Shown here: positions 34,243-43,715 of the stretch, piece after piece
Layout of the letters: every line of letters starts with the position of its first letter
How positions within the stretch are numbered: position 1 is the first letter of the stretch
Source of the DNA: Flavobacterium lacisediminis
GTDB taxonomy: Bacteria > Bacteroidota > Bacteroidia > Flavobacteriales > Flavobacteriaceae
DNA length: 64,000 bases
Direction of reading: 5' to 3'
NCBI RefSeq assembly: GCF_025909975.1
Contig: NZ_JAPCIO010000006.1
Coordinates: forward strand, 1-64,000
Made by a program: the position numbers and the translations under genes
Notes under the pieces: generated by a model
What the model was told of the DNA's origin: nothing
What the model saw: only the letters and a program-made list of their open reading frames with translations
Databases searched by the model: none

Positions 34243-37200
34243 ATGAGTTTATCTACTTTAAGTATAAAAAGGCCAGTATTTACAATCGTAATCAATTTGT
34301 TGATTATACTTTTTGGTATTTTAGGATTCAGTTATTTGGGCGTTCGGGAATTCCCTTCGATTGATCCTGCCGTAATTAATGTTCGAACGAATTACACTGG
34401 TGCAAATGCTGAAATTATCGAATCACAAATAACCGAACCACTTGAAAAAGCTATTAACTCTATTGATGGTATTCGAAACATTACCTCTTCGAGTAATCAA
34501 GGTTCGAGTAATATTACAGTTGAATTCAAATTAGAGAAAAACCTTGAAGAAGCGGCTAATGATGTACGCGATAAAGTATCGCAAGCCGTTAGAAGTTTAC
34601 CACAAGATATTGATGCACCACCAGTAGTTGCCAAATCGGATGCCGATTCTGATGCGATTATTTCTATGACGGTTCAAAGTCAATCCAGAAATGCTTTAGA
34701 ATTGAGTGATTATGCCGAAAACGTAATTTCTGAAAGAATTCAAACGATTCCAGGAGTGAGTAGCGTGCAAATTTGGGGACAAAAACGTTATTCGATGCGT
34801 ATTTGGATGGATCCAATAAAACTAAATGCTTACGGTATCACAGTTGCCGATGTTCGAAATGCTTTGGACAAACAAAATGTCGAATTGCCTTCAGGAAAAT
34901 TGACAGGAGCGAATACCGAATTAATGGTAAAAACCCTTGGGAATTTATCTACGGAAAAGGAATTCAATGACATCATCATCGTTTCAGATGCGAATAAAAC
35001 CGTTCGTTTGAGCGATATTGGTTATGCCGTTTTAGCTTCTGAAAATTTAGAAACTAAGTTCACAGAATCGGGAAATCCGATGGTGGCGGTGGCAATTATT
35101 CCGCAACCTGGAACTAATTATTTGGAAATTGCCGAACAATTTTATGCAGAAGTTGACAAATTAAAAAAAGATTTACCAAGTGATATCAAACTAGATATAG
35201 CTTTAGACAATACCATTTTTATTAAAAAATCAGTAGTTGAGGTAGCGGAAACCTTAGCCATTTCAGTTATTTTAGTAATCATCATTATCTTTTTATTCTT
35301 TAGAGATTGGTCTATCGCATTTAGACCATTAATTGATATTCCTGTTTCGTTGATTGCTACATTTTTTATTATGTATTTGTGTGGTTTCTCCATCAACGTA
35401 TTAACGTTATTAGCCATCGTTTTAGCGACAGGATTAGTGGTGGATGACGGAATTGTAGTAACCGAAAACATCTTCAAAAAAGTAGAAGAAGGAATGTCGC
35501 CAATCGAAGCCGCAATCAAAGGTTCAAACGAAATTTTCTTTGCTGTAATTTCAATTTCGGTAACACTTGCTGCCGTTTTCTTACCTATTATTTTCTTAGA
35601 AGGTTTCGTGGGACGATTGTTCCGAGAATTCGGTGTCGTCATTGGTGCCGCCGTATTGATTTCCGCCTTTGTATCATTGACGTTAACACCAATGTTGAAC
35701 GCGTATTTAATGAAAGGTGGCGAACAAAAGAAAACCAAATTCTATGAAGCTACAGAACCTTTCTTTGTAAGTTTAAATAAAGGATATGCAAATTCATTAA
35801 CTAATTTCTTAAAAAGAAAATGGTTGAGTTTTCCAATTATCGGAGTTTGTATCGGATTAATTGTATTATTCTTTACTATTCTTCCAAAAGAAACAGCTCC
35901 ATATGACGATAGAAGTTTAGGAATTGTCAGTGTAACAACACCAGAAGGTGCAACTTATGAATATACAGATCGTTTTATGGACGATTTATCCAAATTAATT
36001 AACGATTCCATTCCAGAGAAAAAAGTAGCACTAGTAATCACATCTCCTGGCTTTATGTCATCTTCTGTGAATGCTGGTAGAGTTCGTTTGGCTTTGGTTG
36101 ATCCAAGTGAAAGAGAAAAATCGCAAAAGGAAATTGTAGATGATTTAACCAAATGGACTAAAAAATATCAGCAAGCCAAAGTAAATGTTTCCGAGCAACC
36201 AACAATTTCGGTAAACCGTCGTGGTGGATTACCAATTCAGTATATTATTCAAGCGCCAAACTTTGAAAAATTAAGAGAGAAGATTCCACAATTCATGGAA
36301 GAAGCGAGTAAAAATGAAACTTTCTCGAATGTAGATGTGAATTTGAAATTCAATAAACCTGAAATCAACGTAACGATTAATCGTGAAAAAGCGGAAAGCT
36401 TAGGAATTTCGGTTTTAGATGTGGCGCAAACTTTGCAATTATCTTTGAGTGGACAACGTTTTGGATATTTCATGCAAAACGGAAAACAATATCAAGTCAT
36501 TGGACAATTTGATGAGAAAGACCGAGATGCTCCTTTGGATTTAACTTCGATGTTTGTAAAAAACAAAGCGGGTGAATTAATTCAATTAGACAACGTAGTT
36601 GAGGTAGAAGAACAAAGTAATCCACCGCAATTATTCCACAATAATCGCTACATGTCGGCAACGGTTTCAGCAGGTTTAGCACCGGGAAAAAGTATGATTG
36701 ACGGTATCAACGCCATGGACGAAATCAAAGAAAAAGTATTAGACGATACTTTTACAACCGATTTAGGTGGTGAATCGCGTGACTTCGTAGAAAGTAGTTC
36801 GAATACTTCTTTCGCTTTTGGATTAGCTTTATTATTAATTTATTTGATTTTAGCTGCGCAATTTGAAAGTTTCATTGACCCATTTATCATTATTTTAACT
36901 GTCCCAATGGCTGTCGCTGGAGCATTATTTTCGCTTTGGTTATTTGGGCAAACATGGAATATTTTTAGTCAAATTGGAACCGTCATGCTGATTGGACTCG
37001 TTACCAAAAACGGAATTCTGATAGTCGAATTTGCCAACCAACTTCGAGAACAAGGAAAATCGAAATACGATGCGATTTTAGAAGCTTCGGAAGCACGTTT
37101 ACGACCTATTTTAATGACCAGTTTAGCCATTGCCTTAGGAGCTTTACCAATTGCCTTATCGCTTGGAGCGGCTTCGGCAAGTAGAATGGGAATGGGAGTT

Positions 37201-37329
37201 GTAATTGTGGGTGGAACGATGTTTTCGTTAATCTTAACTTTATTTGTAATTCCAGCTATCTATTTAATGTGGTCAAAAGCAAAAAAACACCGACCAGAAT
37301 TTGATAATTTAGACGCTTTAGAGAAATAA
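34243..37329 (+). CDS. RND multidrug efflux permease (AcrB/HAE1 family)
   Basis: 1028-residue inner-membrane pump driven by proton influx. Twelve transmembrane helices and two large periplasmic loops. The proton-relay residues are conserved: Asp401-Asp402 in GLVVDDGIVV (helix 4) and Lys922 in GLVTKNGILIVEF (helix 10). The N terminus MSLSTLSIKRPVFTIVINLL is typical of HAE1 pumps. Absence of metal-site residues of CusA-type pumps points to organic substrates, but the drug range is unknown. It starts 14 bases after the adaptor and ends 4 bases before the TolC gene. Confidence 0.95.
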   Translation: MSLSTLSIKRPVFTIVINLLIILFGILGFSYLGVREFPSIDPAVINVRTNYTGANAEIIESQITEPLEKAINSIDGIRNITSSSNQGSSNITVEFKLEKNLEEAANDVRDKVSQAVRSLPQDIDAPPVVAKSDADSDAIISMTVQSQSRNALELSDYAENVISERIQTIPGVSSVQIWGQKRYSMRIWMDPIKLNAYGITVADVRNALDKQNVELPSGKLTGANTELMVKTLGNLSTEKEFNDIIIVSDANKTVRLSDIGYAVLASENLETKFTESGNPMVAVAIIPQPGTNYLEIAEQFYAEVDKLKKDLPSDIKLDIALDNTIFIKKSVVEVAETLAISVILVIIIIFLFFRDWSIAFRPLIDIPVSLIATFFIMYLCGFSINVLTLLAIVLATGLVVDDGIVVTENIFKKVEEGMSPIEAAIKGSNEIFFAVISISVTLAAVFLPIIFLEGFVGRLFREFGVVIGAAVLISAFVSLTLTPMLNAYLMKGGEQKKTKFYEATEPFFVSLNKGYANSLTNFLKRKWLSFPIIGVCIGLIVLFFTILPKETAPYDDRSLGIVSVTTPEGATYEYTDRFMDDLSKLINDSIPEKKVALVITSPGFMSSSVNAGRVRLALVDPSEREKSQKEIVDDLTKWTKKYQQAKVNVSEQPTISVNRRGGLPIQYIIQAPNFEKLREKIPQFMEEASKNETFSNVDVNLKFNKPEINVTINREKAESLGISVLDVAQTLQLSLSGQRFGYFMQNGKQYQVIGQFDEKDRDAPLDLTSMFVKNKAGELIQLDNVVEVEEQSNPPQLFHNNRYMSATVSAGLAPGKSMIDGINAMDEIKEKVLDDTFTTDLGGESRDFVESSSNTSFAFGLALLLIYLILAAQFESFIDPFIIILTVPMAVAGALFSLWLFGQTWNIFSQIGTVMLIGLVTKNGILIVEFANQLREQGKSKYDAILEASEARLRPILMTSLAIALGALPIALSLGAASASRMGMGVVIVGGTMFSLILTLFVIPAIYLMWSKAKKHRPEFDNLDALEK

Positions 37330-37333
37330 TAGT

Positions 37334-38638
37334 ATGCAAAATTTATATAAAATAATATTCCTTTTCATCATTGGATTTTCAGCGCAAGCACAAGAACTAC
37401 TTTCGCTTGAAGATGCAGTTAAAATAGCTTTGGAAAACAATTACGATATTAAAATCGCGGAGAATAATTCCAAAATTGATGCTACCAATAACAATTTAGC
37501 CAATGCAGGAATGTTGCCTTCGTTAAATGCAAATTTTACTAATAACAATAGTCAACTTGATACTAAACAAACGCAAGGTGATGGAACAGTTCGTGAATTA
37601 GACGGAGCAAAAAATATGAACTTAACCTATGGTGTTGGTTTAGACTGGACGATTTTCGATGGTTTAAGTATGTTTGCTAGAAAAGAGCAATTAAACGTTT
37701 TAGAACAACAAGGAAAAGCCGAATTACAAACTGCTATTTTAACTCGAATTAGCGATGTTTATACAACCTATTTCGATTTGGTGCAACAACAACAAGTTTT
37801 AGCTTCGATCGATACAGCAATAGTAATTTCTAACCAACGCTTAACTACCGCTCAAAATCGTTTTAGTATTGGAAAAGCTTCGAAATTAGAAGTTTTGAAT
37901 GCACAAGTAGATTTGAACAGCGATTTAAGTTTACAATTAAGACAAAAAGAACTCATCAAAATCAGTAAAATTAGATTAAACGAGTTATTAGTTCGTGATA
38001 TTCAAACCGATTTTAAAGTCACTAACGAAGTTACATTCGAACAAAATTTAGATTTCAACGAGTTAAAATCGACAGCTGAAAAACAAAATCCGCAATTGCA
38101 AGCGCAAATTCTATCTAAAAAAGTAGCCGATTTGAATTTGAAACAAGTCAAAGGAAATCGTTATCCAACAGTGAGAGTTACTTCGGGTTACAATTTCACA
38201 CGTTCGGAAGCTTCTTTAGGGTTTATCACGCAATCTTCTGGACAAGGTTTTGTGTATGGAGTTACAGCTACAGTACCCATTTTTAATGGCTTTCTTCAAA
38301 ACAAAAACGAAAAAGTAGCGAAATACCAAGTGGAAAATGCAGGATTCCTTTTAGAACAACAAAAACTATCGCTAAGCTCACAATTATCGTCTTTGTATGC
38401 GAGTTATCAAACCAATTTAGAGTTGGTAAAAGTGGAAGAAAAAAACGTAGAAATCGCCAAACAAAACTTAGATATTACGTTAGCAAAATTCAAAATTGGA
38501 ACTATCACAACTATAGAATTTAGAACGGCTCAACAAAACTTTGTAGAAGCAGCCGTACGCTATTCAAATGCACAATATGTAACCAAACTTTCGGAAATTA
38601 ACTTAAAAGAATTAGCCGGTACTTTAAAATTGAATTAA
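37334..38638 (+). CDS. TolC-family outer-membrane efflux channel
   Basis: 434 residues with signal peptide (MQNLYKIIFLFIIGFSAQAQ) followed by the two internally repeated TolC halves, each a strand-helix-strand-helix unit: LSLEDAVKIALENNYDIKIAENN begins the first, and the second begins at about residue 225 with ELKSTAEKQNPQLQAQ. It forms the trimeric exit duct for the RND pump. Last gene of the operon; the next promoter already overlaps its 3' end. Confidence 0.94.
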   Translation: MQNLYKIIFLFIIGFSAQAQELLSLEDAVKIALENNYDIKIAENNSKIDATNNNLANAGMLPSLNANFTNNNSQLDTKQTQGDGTVRELDGAKNMNLTYGVGLDWTIFDGLSMFARKEQLNVLEQQGKAELQTAILTRISDVYTTYFDLVQQQQVLASIDTAIVISNQRLTTAQNRFSIGKASKLEVLNAQVDLNSDLSLQLRQKELIKISKIRLNELLVRDIQTDFKVTNEVTFEQNLDFNELKSTAEKQNPQLQAQILSKKVADLNLKQVKGNRYPTVRVTSGYNFTRSEASLGFITQSSGQGFVYGVTATVPIFNGFLQNKNEKVAKYQVENAGFLLEQQKLSLSSQLSSLYASYQTNLELVKVEEKNVEIAKQNLDITLAKFKIGTITTIEFRTAQQNFVEAAVRYSNAQYVTKLSEINLKELAGTLKLN

Positions 38639-38651
38639 TATCTTATTTTTG
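38623..38651 (+). promoter_or_regulatory. Promoter TTTA-N17-TATTTTTG for the bestrophin gene
   Basis: -33 TTTA (38623-38626, inside the last codons of the TolC gene) and exact -7 box TATTTTTG (38644-38651); about 70-nt AT-rich leader to the ATG at 38726. Confidence 0.5.
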
Positions 38652-38725
38652 TTTAGATCAATTGTAGAATTTCTGGAAAAGCCAATTAAATATCAATTGT
38701 TAATTATACATTATTAATTAAAAAC

Positions 38726-39589
38726 ATGGTTCAATACAACCCAAAAGACTGGATTACTTTTATCTTCCGTTTTCACGAATCGGATACGTTTCGCCAACTA
38801 ATTCCGATGATGATTTTCATTGGATTTTATGCTGGAGGCATCGCGTATTTGGAATTAGAATATTGGAAACTTTCTGAAACTAGTCATGTGAAAAACCTTA
38901 ATGTAATGCATACAACCGTAGGTTTTGTGTTGTCGTTATTATTGGCTTATCGAACCAATACGGCTTACGACCGTTGGTGGGAAGGTCGAAAATTATGGGG
39001 CGCTTTGGTTAACAATAGTAGAAATTTAGCGTTGAAACTTTCTGCTTATTTGTCAGATGAAAATGATAGAAATTTCTACAGAAAAGTAATTCCAGCTTAT
39101 GCTTCAGTGCTTTCAAAACATTTATTGAATGAAGAAGTAAGTAAAGAGTTGTTTGAAGGCTTAGATTTAGAAATGGATCACCACAAACACCGTCCAAATC
39201 AAGTGGCAAAAATACTGTTTCAAAAAGCAAATGATTTGTATAAATCTGGGAAAATTACGGGTGACCAATTTTTTATCATTAATTCAGAATTGCAATCATT
39301 TACCGATATTTGTGGCGCTTGCGAACGTATTAAAAACACGCCTATTCCCTACTCATACAGTTCATTTATCAAAAAATTCATTTTCTTTTTTGTGATGACC
39401 TTGCCTTTCGGATTTGTATTTAGTTTGGGTTACTATGTAATTCCGGTTTTGATTTTCATCTTTTATGTTTTAGCGAGTTTAGAATTAATCGCCGAAGAAA
39501 TTGAAGACCCATTTGGCAACGACGCCAACGATTTACCGATGACAAAAATAGCTTCGAATATTAAGAAACACGTGGAAGAGATTTTGTAA
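38726..39589 (+). CDS. Bestrophin-family ion channel
   Basis: 287 residues. Bacterial bestrophins form pentameric channels, cation-selective in the best-studied bacterial case and chloride-selective in animals. Seen here: four main hydrophobic segments (about 25-45, 66-85, 215-250) and the family core LLAYRTNTAYDRWWEGRKLW with LVNNSRNLA, plus the C-terminal EEIEDPFGNDANDLP acidic cluster. The gate and neck region is intact. Ion selectivity cannot be called from sequence. Confidence 0.92.
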   Translation: MVQYNPKDWITFIFRFHESDTFRQLIPMMIFIGFYAGGIAYLELEYWKLSETSHVKNLNVMHTTVGFVLSLLLAYRTNTAYDRWWEGRKLWGALVNNSRNLALKLSAYLSDENDRNFYRKVIPAYASVLSKHLLNEEVSKELFEGLDLEMDHHKHRPNQVAKILFQKANDLYKSGKITGDQFFIINSELQSFTDICGACERIKNTPIPYSYSSFIKKFIFFFVMTLPFGFVFSLGYYVIPVLIFIFYVLASLELIAEEIEDPFGNDANDLPMTKIASNIKKHVEEIL

Positions 39590-39616
39590 ACGTTTGGAGG
39601 AAATTTGGTATATTTG
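39583..39616 (+). promoter_or_regulatory. Promoter TTTG-N22-TATATTTG
   Basis: Both elements are exact: TTTG 39583-39586, in the last codons of the bestrophin gene, and TATATTTG 39609-39616. It covers the TTG that would start the longer form of the next gene, so the ATG at 39647 is preferred. Confidence 0.75.
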
Positions 39617-39646
39617 ATATATTTTAATTTAAAAAATCATCATAAA

Positions 39647-40132
39647 ATGGAAATTAAAAATTATGATCATATTATTCCATCTGAAGATTTTGATATTGTC
39701 TATATTGAAAAAAAATATCATAATGAAGAAATTGTTAAGTCAGCAGTTTTACTTTTTGAAAACAATGAGGTTAAAATCAGAATAAAGTTTGACCTAACAA
39801 ATAATAGCATAATTAATGAAAATAGTTTCTTATTTATTCAAGAAACCAATTTGCTATTTTATAGTGGAAATATTGAATGGAGTGCTTTTGACTTGAGTAA
39901 TAAAAATATTATAAGAAATGAAATAGCAACTCAATTGCCATATATTGAAAGAAGAAATGATGTTATTCTAATTTTTGATGATTTGTACGTAGAATGTACG
40001 AATTTAAAAGGTGTAACAATTGATAAAGTTCCTGTTGACCCACCAACAGAATCTACAGATTATGATGACAGAATCGAATTTAACAGTTCTATTTTTGGGA
40101 AACAAATATTAAAACTAAAAATCCAACCATGA
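39647..40132 (+). CDS. Small soluble protein of unknown function
   Basis: 161 residues, beta-rich, acidic, without signal peptide or membrane segment, AT-rich like a fast-evolving gene. ATG 39647 is chosen over an upstream TTG because a full promoter overlaps the latter. The reading frame ends four bases into the next gene (ATGA overlap), so it is translated together with the lipoprotein hydrolase. I recognise no family. Confidence 0.75.
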   Translation: MEIKNYDHIIPSEDFDIVYIEKKYHNEEIVKSAVLLFENNEVKIRIKFDLTNNSIINENSFLFIQETNLLFYSGNIEWSAFDLSNKNIIRNEIATQLPYIERRNDVILIFDDLYVECTNLKGVTIDKVPVDPPTESTDYDDRIEFNSSIFGKQILKLKIQP

Positions 40133-41142
40133 AAAACCTATTTAAAACCACACTCCTACTCTTCACAATAGCTTTATTCACAAGCTGTAAACAAGAAACC
40201 GTAGCTACTCAAAACGAGTATTTTGCACAATCATCAGATAGTATTCAAAATGGTGGTGTAAAAGTCATTCCAATTACAACTCCAAAAGGCACTTTTAATG
40301 TTTGGACGAAGCGTATTGGCAACAATCCAAAGATTAAAGTATTACTTTTAAATGGTGGTCCAGGCGCTACGCACGAATATTTTGAATGTTTTGAAAATTT
40401 CTTACCAGCAGAAGGTATCGAGTTCATTTATTACGACCAATTAGGTTGTGGAAATGCTGATAATCCAAACGATACTTCGATGTGGGATTTACCGAGATAT
40501 GTGGAAGAAGTAGAACAAGTCCGTAAAGCTTTAAAATTAGACAATACTAATTTCTACTTGTTAGGCCATTCTTGGGGTGGTATTTTAGCTATGGAATACG
40601 CTGTGAAATATCAAAACAACATGAAAGGCTTAATCATTTCAAACATGATGGCAAGTTGCCCTGAGTATGGTAAATATGCCGATGAAGTCTTATCAAAACA
40701 ATTAGCTCCTGAAGTTTTAAAGGAAATTCGTGATATTGAAGCTAGAAAAGACTTTTCAAATCCAAGATATATGGAATTGTTGATTCCGAATTTCTATGAA
40801 AAACACGTGTTACGTTTCCCTTCTAAAGATTGGCCAGAACCGGTAAATCGTTCGTTAGGAAAAACCAACCAATCGCTTTACGTAACCATGCAAGGTCCGA
40901 GTGAGTTTGGAATCGCTGGAAAATTAGAAAAATGGGACAGAAAAGCTGATTTGAAAAATGTAAATATTCCAACATTAGTAATCGGAGCGAAACACGATAC
41001 CATGGATCCAAAACACATGGAAGAAATTTCGAAAATCTTACCAAAAGGTTCCTATTTATTCTGTCCAAAAGGAAGTCACATGGCATTTTACGACGATCAG
41101 AAAACGTATTTTTCTGGATTGATTTCGTTCTTGAAAAAGTAA
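40129..41142 (+). CDS. Proline-iminopeptidase-like alpha/beta hydrolase lipoprotein
   Basis: 337 residues. Signal peptide with lipobox LFTSC (Cys20), so probably an envelope lipoprotein. Alpha/beta hydrolase fold close to the S33 proline iminopeptidases: oxyanion-hole NGGPGATHEY, nucleophile Ser in LLGHSWGGILAMEY, catalytic Asp in VIGAKHDTMDP and His in KGSHMAFYDD. It should release N-terminal proline or similar residues from small peptides outside the cytoplasm, complementing the M1 enzymes; substrate is inferred from family. Start overlaps the previous gene by 4 bases. Confidence 0.9.
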   Translation: MKNLFKTTLLLFTIALFTSCKQETVATQNEYFAQSSDSIQNGGVKVIPITTPKGTFNVWTKRIGNNPKIKVLLLNGGPGATHEYFECFENFLPAEGIEFIYYDQLGCGNADNPNDTSMWDLPRYVEEVEQVRKALKLDNTNFYLLGHSWGGILAMEYAVKYQNNMKGLIISNMMASCPEYGKYADEVLSKQLAPEVLKEIRDIEARKDFSNPRYMELLIPNFYEKHVLRFPSKDWPEPVNRSLGKTNQSLYVTMQGPSEFGIAGKLEKWDRKADLKNVNIPTLVIGAKHDTMDPKHMEEISKILPKGSYLFCPKGSHMAFYDDQKTYFSGLISFLKK

Positions 41143-41150
41143 TTTTAAGC

Positions 41151-41181
41151 TTTCAAACTCTTAAACTTTAGCTTATATTTG
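41151..41181 (+). promoter_or_regulatory. Promoter TTTC-N19-TATATTTG for pheT
   Basis: -33 TTTC (41151-41154), exact -7 box TATATTTG (41174-41181), 19-bp spacer, 22 nt before the ATG. No T-box or attenuator-like hairpin is seen in the short leader. Confidence 0.75.
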
Positions 41182-41203
41182 CACTTTTAAAATTCGATAC
41201 AAA

Positions 41204-43633
41204 ATGCGTATATCTTACAATTGGTTAAAACAATTTATTAAAACCGATTTAAAATCTGAAGAAATTGCCGATATTCTTACCGACTTAGGTTTAGAAGTAG
41301 AAGGCGTTGACAAATACGAAAGTTTAAAAGGAGGTTTACAAGGCGTTGTGATTGGTCATGTATTAACATGCGAAAAACATCCAGATGCTGATAAACTAAA
41401 AATCACAACGGTTGATTTAGGTGATGGAAACGCACCTGTTCAAATTGTTTGTGGTGCTCCAAATGTAGCGGCGGGGCAAAAAGTTCCTGTGGCGACTATT
41501 GGAACGAAATTATTTGACAAAGAAGGAAACGCATTCGAAATTAAAAAAGGAAAAATCCGCGGACAAGAAAGTCACGGAATGATTTGCGCTGAAGACGAAT
41601 TAGGTCTTGGAGAAAGTCATGACGGAATTATGATTTTGAATGAAGATTTAAAACCTGGAACGCCTGCTTCAAAGGTATTCGAAATCGAAACAGATGAAGT
41701 ATTCGAAATTGGATTAACACCTAACCGTGCTGATGCTATGTCGCACATGGGAGTTGCTCGTGATTTACGTGCTGGATTATTACAAAAAGGTACTTCTTCG
41801 GAATTAATGACTCCTTCGGTAAGTAAATTTAAAGTGGAAAAACGTACTTTAAAAATCGATGTTAAAGTTGAAAACGAAAAATTAGCGCCAAGATATTGTG
41901 GTGTTACTATTTCAGGAATTACCGTTAAACCATCTCCAACTTGGTTACAAAATCGTTTAAAAGCAATTGGATTAACTCCAAAAAATAATATTGTTGACGT
42001 TACAAATTACGTTTTACACGAATTAGGTCAACCTTTACACGCTTTCGATGCCGCTCAAATAAAAGGAAATAAAGTAGTAGTAAAAACAGTTCCAGCTGGA
42101 ACTAAATTTGTTACTCTTGATGATATCGAACGTACACTTCACGAAGAAGATTTAATGATTTGTGATGAAAGTGGTCCAATGTGTATTGCAGGTGTTTTCG
42201 GAGGGAAAACTTCGGGAGTTAGCGAAAAAACTCAGGCAATTTTCTTAGAAAGTGCTTATTTCAATCCGGTTTCGGTTAGAAAAACAGCTAAAAGACATAC
42301 GTTAAGTACTGATGCTTCTTTCCGTTTTGAAAGAGGAATTGATCCAAATATTACAGAATACGCTTTAAAACGTGCAGCTTTGTTGATTCAAGAAGTGGCA
42401 GGTGGTGAAATTACTTCTGATATTATTGATATTTATCCTAAAAAGATTGAAGATTTCAGTGTGTTTATTCATTTCAATAAAGTGAATAAAATCATTGGTG
42501 AAGAAATTAAGCCAGAAACGATTAAAAAGATTTTAGCTTCTTTAGACATCAAAGTTAATAGTATCACCGAATCTGGTTTAGGGTTGATTATTCCATCTTA
42601 CCGAGTTGATGTTACTAGAGAAATTGATGTTATTGAAGAAATTTTACGTGTTTACGGATACAACAACATCAAAATTCCTTCTAAAGTGAATGCTACAACT
42701 GCTAATTCATCAAGAACGGAAGAATATAAAGTACAAAATATCATTGCGAACCAATTGTGTTCATTAGGTTTCAACGAAATGATGGCAAATTCATTAACTA
42801 CGCCAGATTACGTGAAACTTTCGGAAAACTTAAAAGAAGAGTTCAATGTAATGATGTTAAATCCATTGAGTAGCGATTTATCTGCAATGCGTCAATCGTT
42901 ATTGTTTTCTGGATTAGAAGCAGTTTCTTTCAACATCAATAGAAGAAGAAGTGATTTAAAATTCTTCGAATTTGGAAAAAGTTACCACAAGACAGCTAAC
43001 GGTCATGACGAAAACAAACACTTAACGTTATTAGTAACTGGAAACAGACAAAACGAAAGTTGGACTAACCCACAATCAAAATCCGATTTCTTCTTGTTTA
43101 AAGGTTATATCAATACGATTTTAAGTCGTTTAGGATTAGACAAAAAAGTAACTTCATTACCGTTTGAAAATGATGTTTTCGCGGAAGGCTTAGCGTTAGC
43201 AGTTGGAAAAGAAGTAATTGTAGAATTTGGAACGGTTAAAAAATCGATTTTAAAATCTTTTGACATCAAACAAGAAGTGTTATATGCTGATTTTGCTTGG
43301 GATAAAATTCAGAAATACGTTTCTACGAAAATTAAATTCACAGATATTCCAAAATATCCTGAAGTTCGTAGAGATTTAGCTTTGTTGTTAGATGAAAACG
43401 TACCATTCGAACAAATCTATAACATTGCCAAACAAACCGAAAAAGGCTTGCTAAAAGACGTAAATTTATTCGACGTTTACACAGGAAACAATTTACCAGA
43501 AGGTAAAAAATCATACGCAGTAAGTTTCATTTTACAAGACGATTCTAAAACGTTAACTGATACTCAAATTGATAAAATCATGAGTAAGTTACAAGGTAAT
43601 TTCGAAAGTCAGTTAGGCGCGAGCTTGAGATAA
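41204..43633 (+). CDS. pheT: Phenylalanyl-tRNA synthetase beta subunit
   Basis: Charges tRNA-Phe together with PheS. 809 residues in the usual order: N-terminal domain (MRISYNWLKQF), tRNA-binding OB domain (about 42-155, VIGHVLTCEKHPDADKL), B3/B4 editing domain (about 220-385), B5 DNA-binding-like domain (about 410-480), the catalytic-like core and the C-terminal FDX-ACB anticodon-binding domain (about 715-808, FTDIPKYPEVRRDLALL). pheS is not adjacent; in this window pheT stands alone with its own promoter and terminator. Confidence 0.97.
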   Translation: MRISYNWLKQFIKTDLKSEEIADILTDLGLEVEGVDKYESLKGGLQGVVIGHVLTCEKHPDADKLKITTVDLGDGNAPVQIVCGAPNVAAGQKVPVATIGTKLFDKEGNAFEIKKGKIRGQESHGMICAEDELGLGESHDGIMILNEDLKPGTPASKVFEIETDEVFEIGLTPNRADAMSHMGVARDLRAGLLQKGTSSELMTPSVSKFKVEKRTLKIDVKVENEKLAPRYCGVTISGITVKPSPTWLQNRLKAIGLTPKNNIVDVTNYVLHELGQPLHAFDAAQIKGNKVVVKTVPAGTKFVTLDDIERTLHEEDLMICDESGPMCIAGVFGGKTSGVSEKTQAIFLESAYFNPVSVRKTAKRHTLSTDASFRFERGIDPNITEYALKRAALLIQEVAGGEITSDIIDIYPKKIEDFSVFIHFNKVNKIIGEEIKPETIKKILASLDIKVNSITESGLGLIIPSYRVDVTREIDVIEEILRVYGYNNIKIPSKVNATTANSSRTEEYKVQNIIANQLCSLGFNEMMANSLTTPDYVKLSENLKEEFNVMMLNPLSSDLSAMRQSLLFSGLEAVSFNINRRRSDLKFFEFGKSYHKTANGHDENKHLTLLVTGNRQNESWTNPQSKSDFFLFKGYINTILSRLGLDKKVTSLPFENDVFAEGLALAVGKEVIVEFGTVKKSILKSFDIKQEVLYADFAWDKIQKYVSTKIKFTDIPKYPEVRRDLALLLDENVPFEQIYNIAKQTEKGLLKDVNLFDVYTGNNLPEGKKSYAVSFILQDDSKTLTDTQIDKIMSKLQGNFESQLGASLR

Positions 43634-43637
43634 TTTA

Positions 43638-43653
43638 AAACCTGTTAAGGTTT
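43638..43653. repeat. Degenerate AAACCTG palindromic repeat
   Basis: AAACCTGTTAAGGTTT, a relaxed copy of the AAACCTGACAGGTTT palindromes at 45892-45975 on the other side of the T9SS gene. Confidence 0.5.
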
Positions 43654-43660
43654 AATCATA

Positions 43661-43694
43661 AAAAACTCCCGATTCAAATGAATCGGGAGTTTTT
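43661..43694. terminator. Bidirectional terminator between pheT and the T9SS gene
   Basis: 15-bp stem (core ACTCCCGATTC / GAATCGGGAGT) with AAAT loop and A/T tracts on both sides. Confidence 0.93.
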
Positions 43695-43715
43695 ATTTTT
43701 ACATATCTTAGAAAA

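Noticed and set aside
35142..35738. 198-codon frame antisense to the RND permease
   Set aside because: Shadow of the conserved permease frame: low-complexity Ser/Thr/Ile/Asn composition, no start context.
38690..38722. AT-rich inverted TTAATTA-type sequence before the bestrophin gene
   Set aside because: Low-complexity sequence expected by chance at this base composition.
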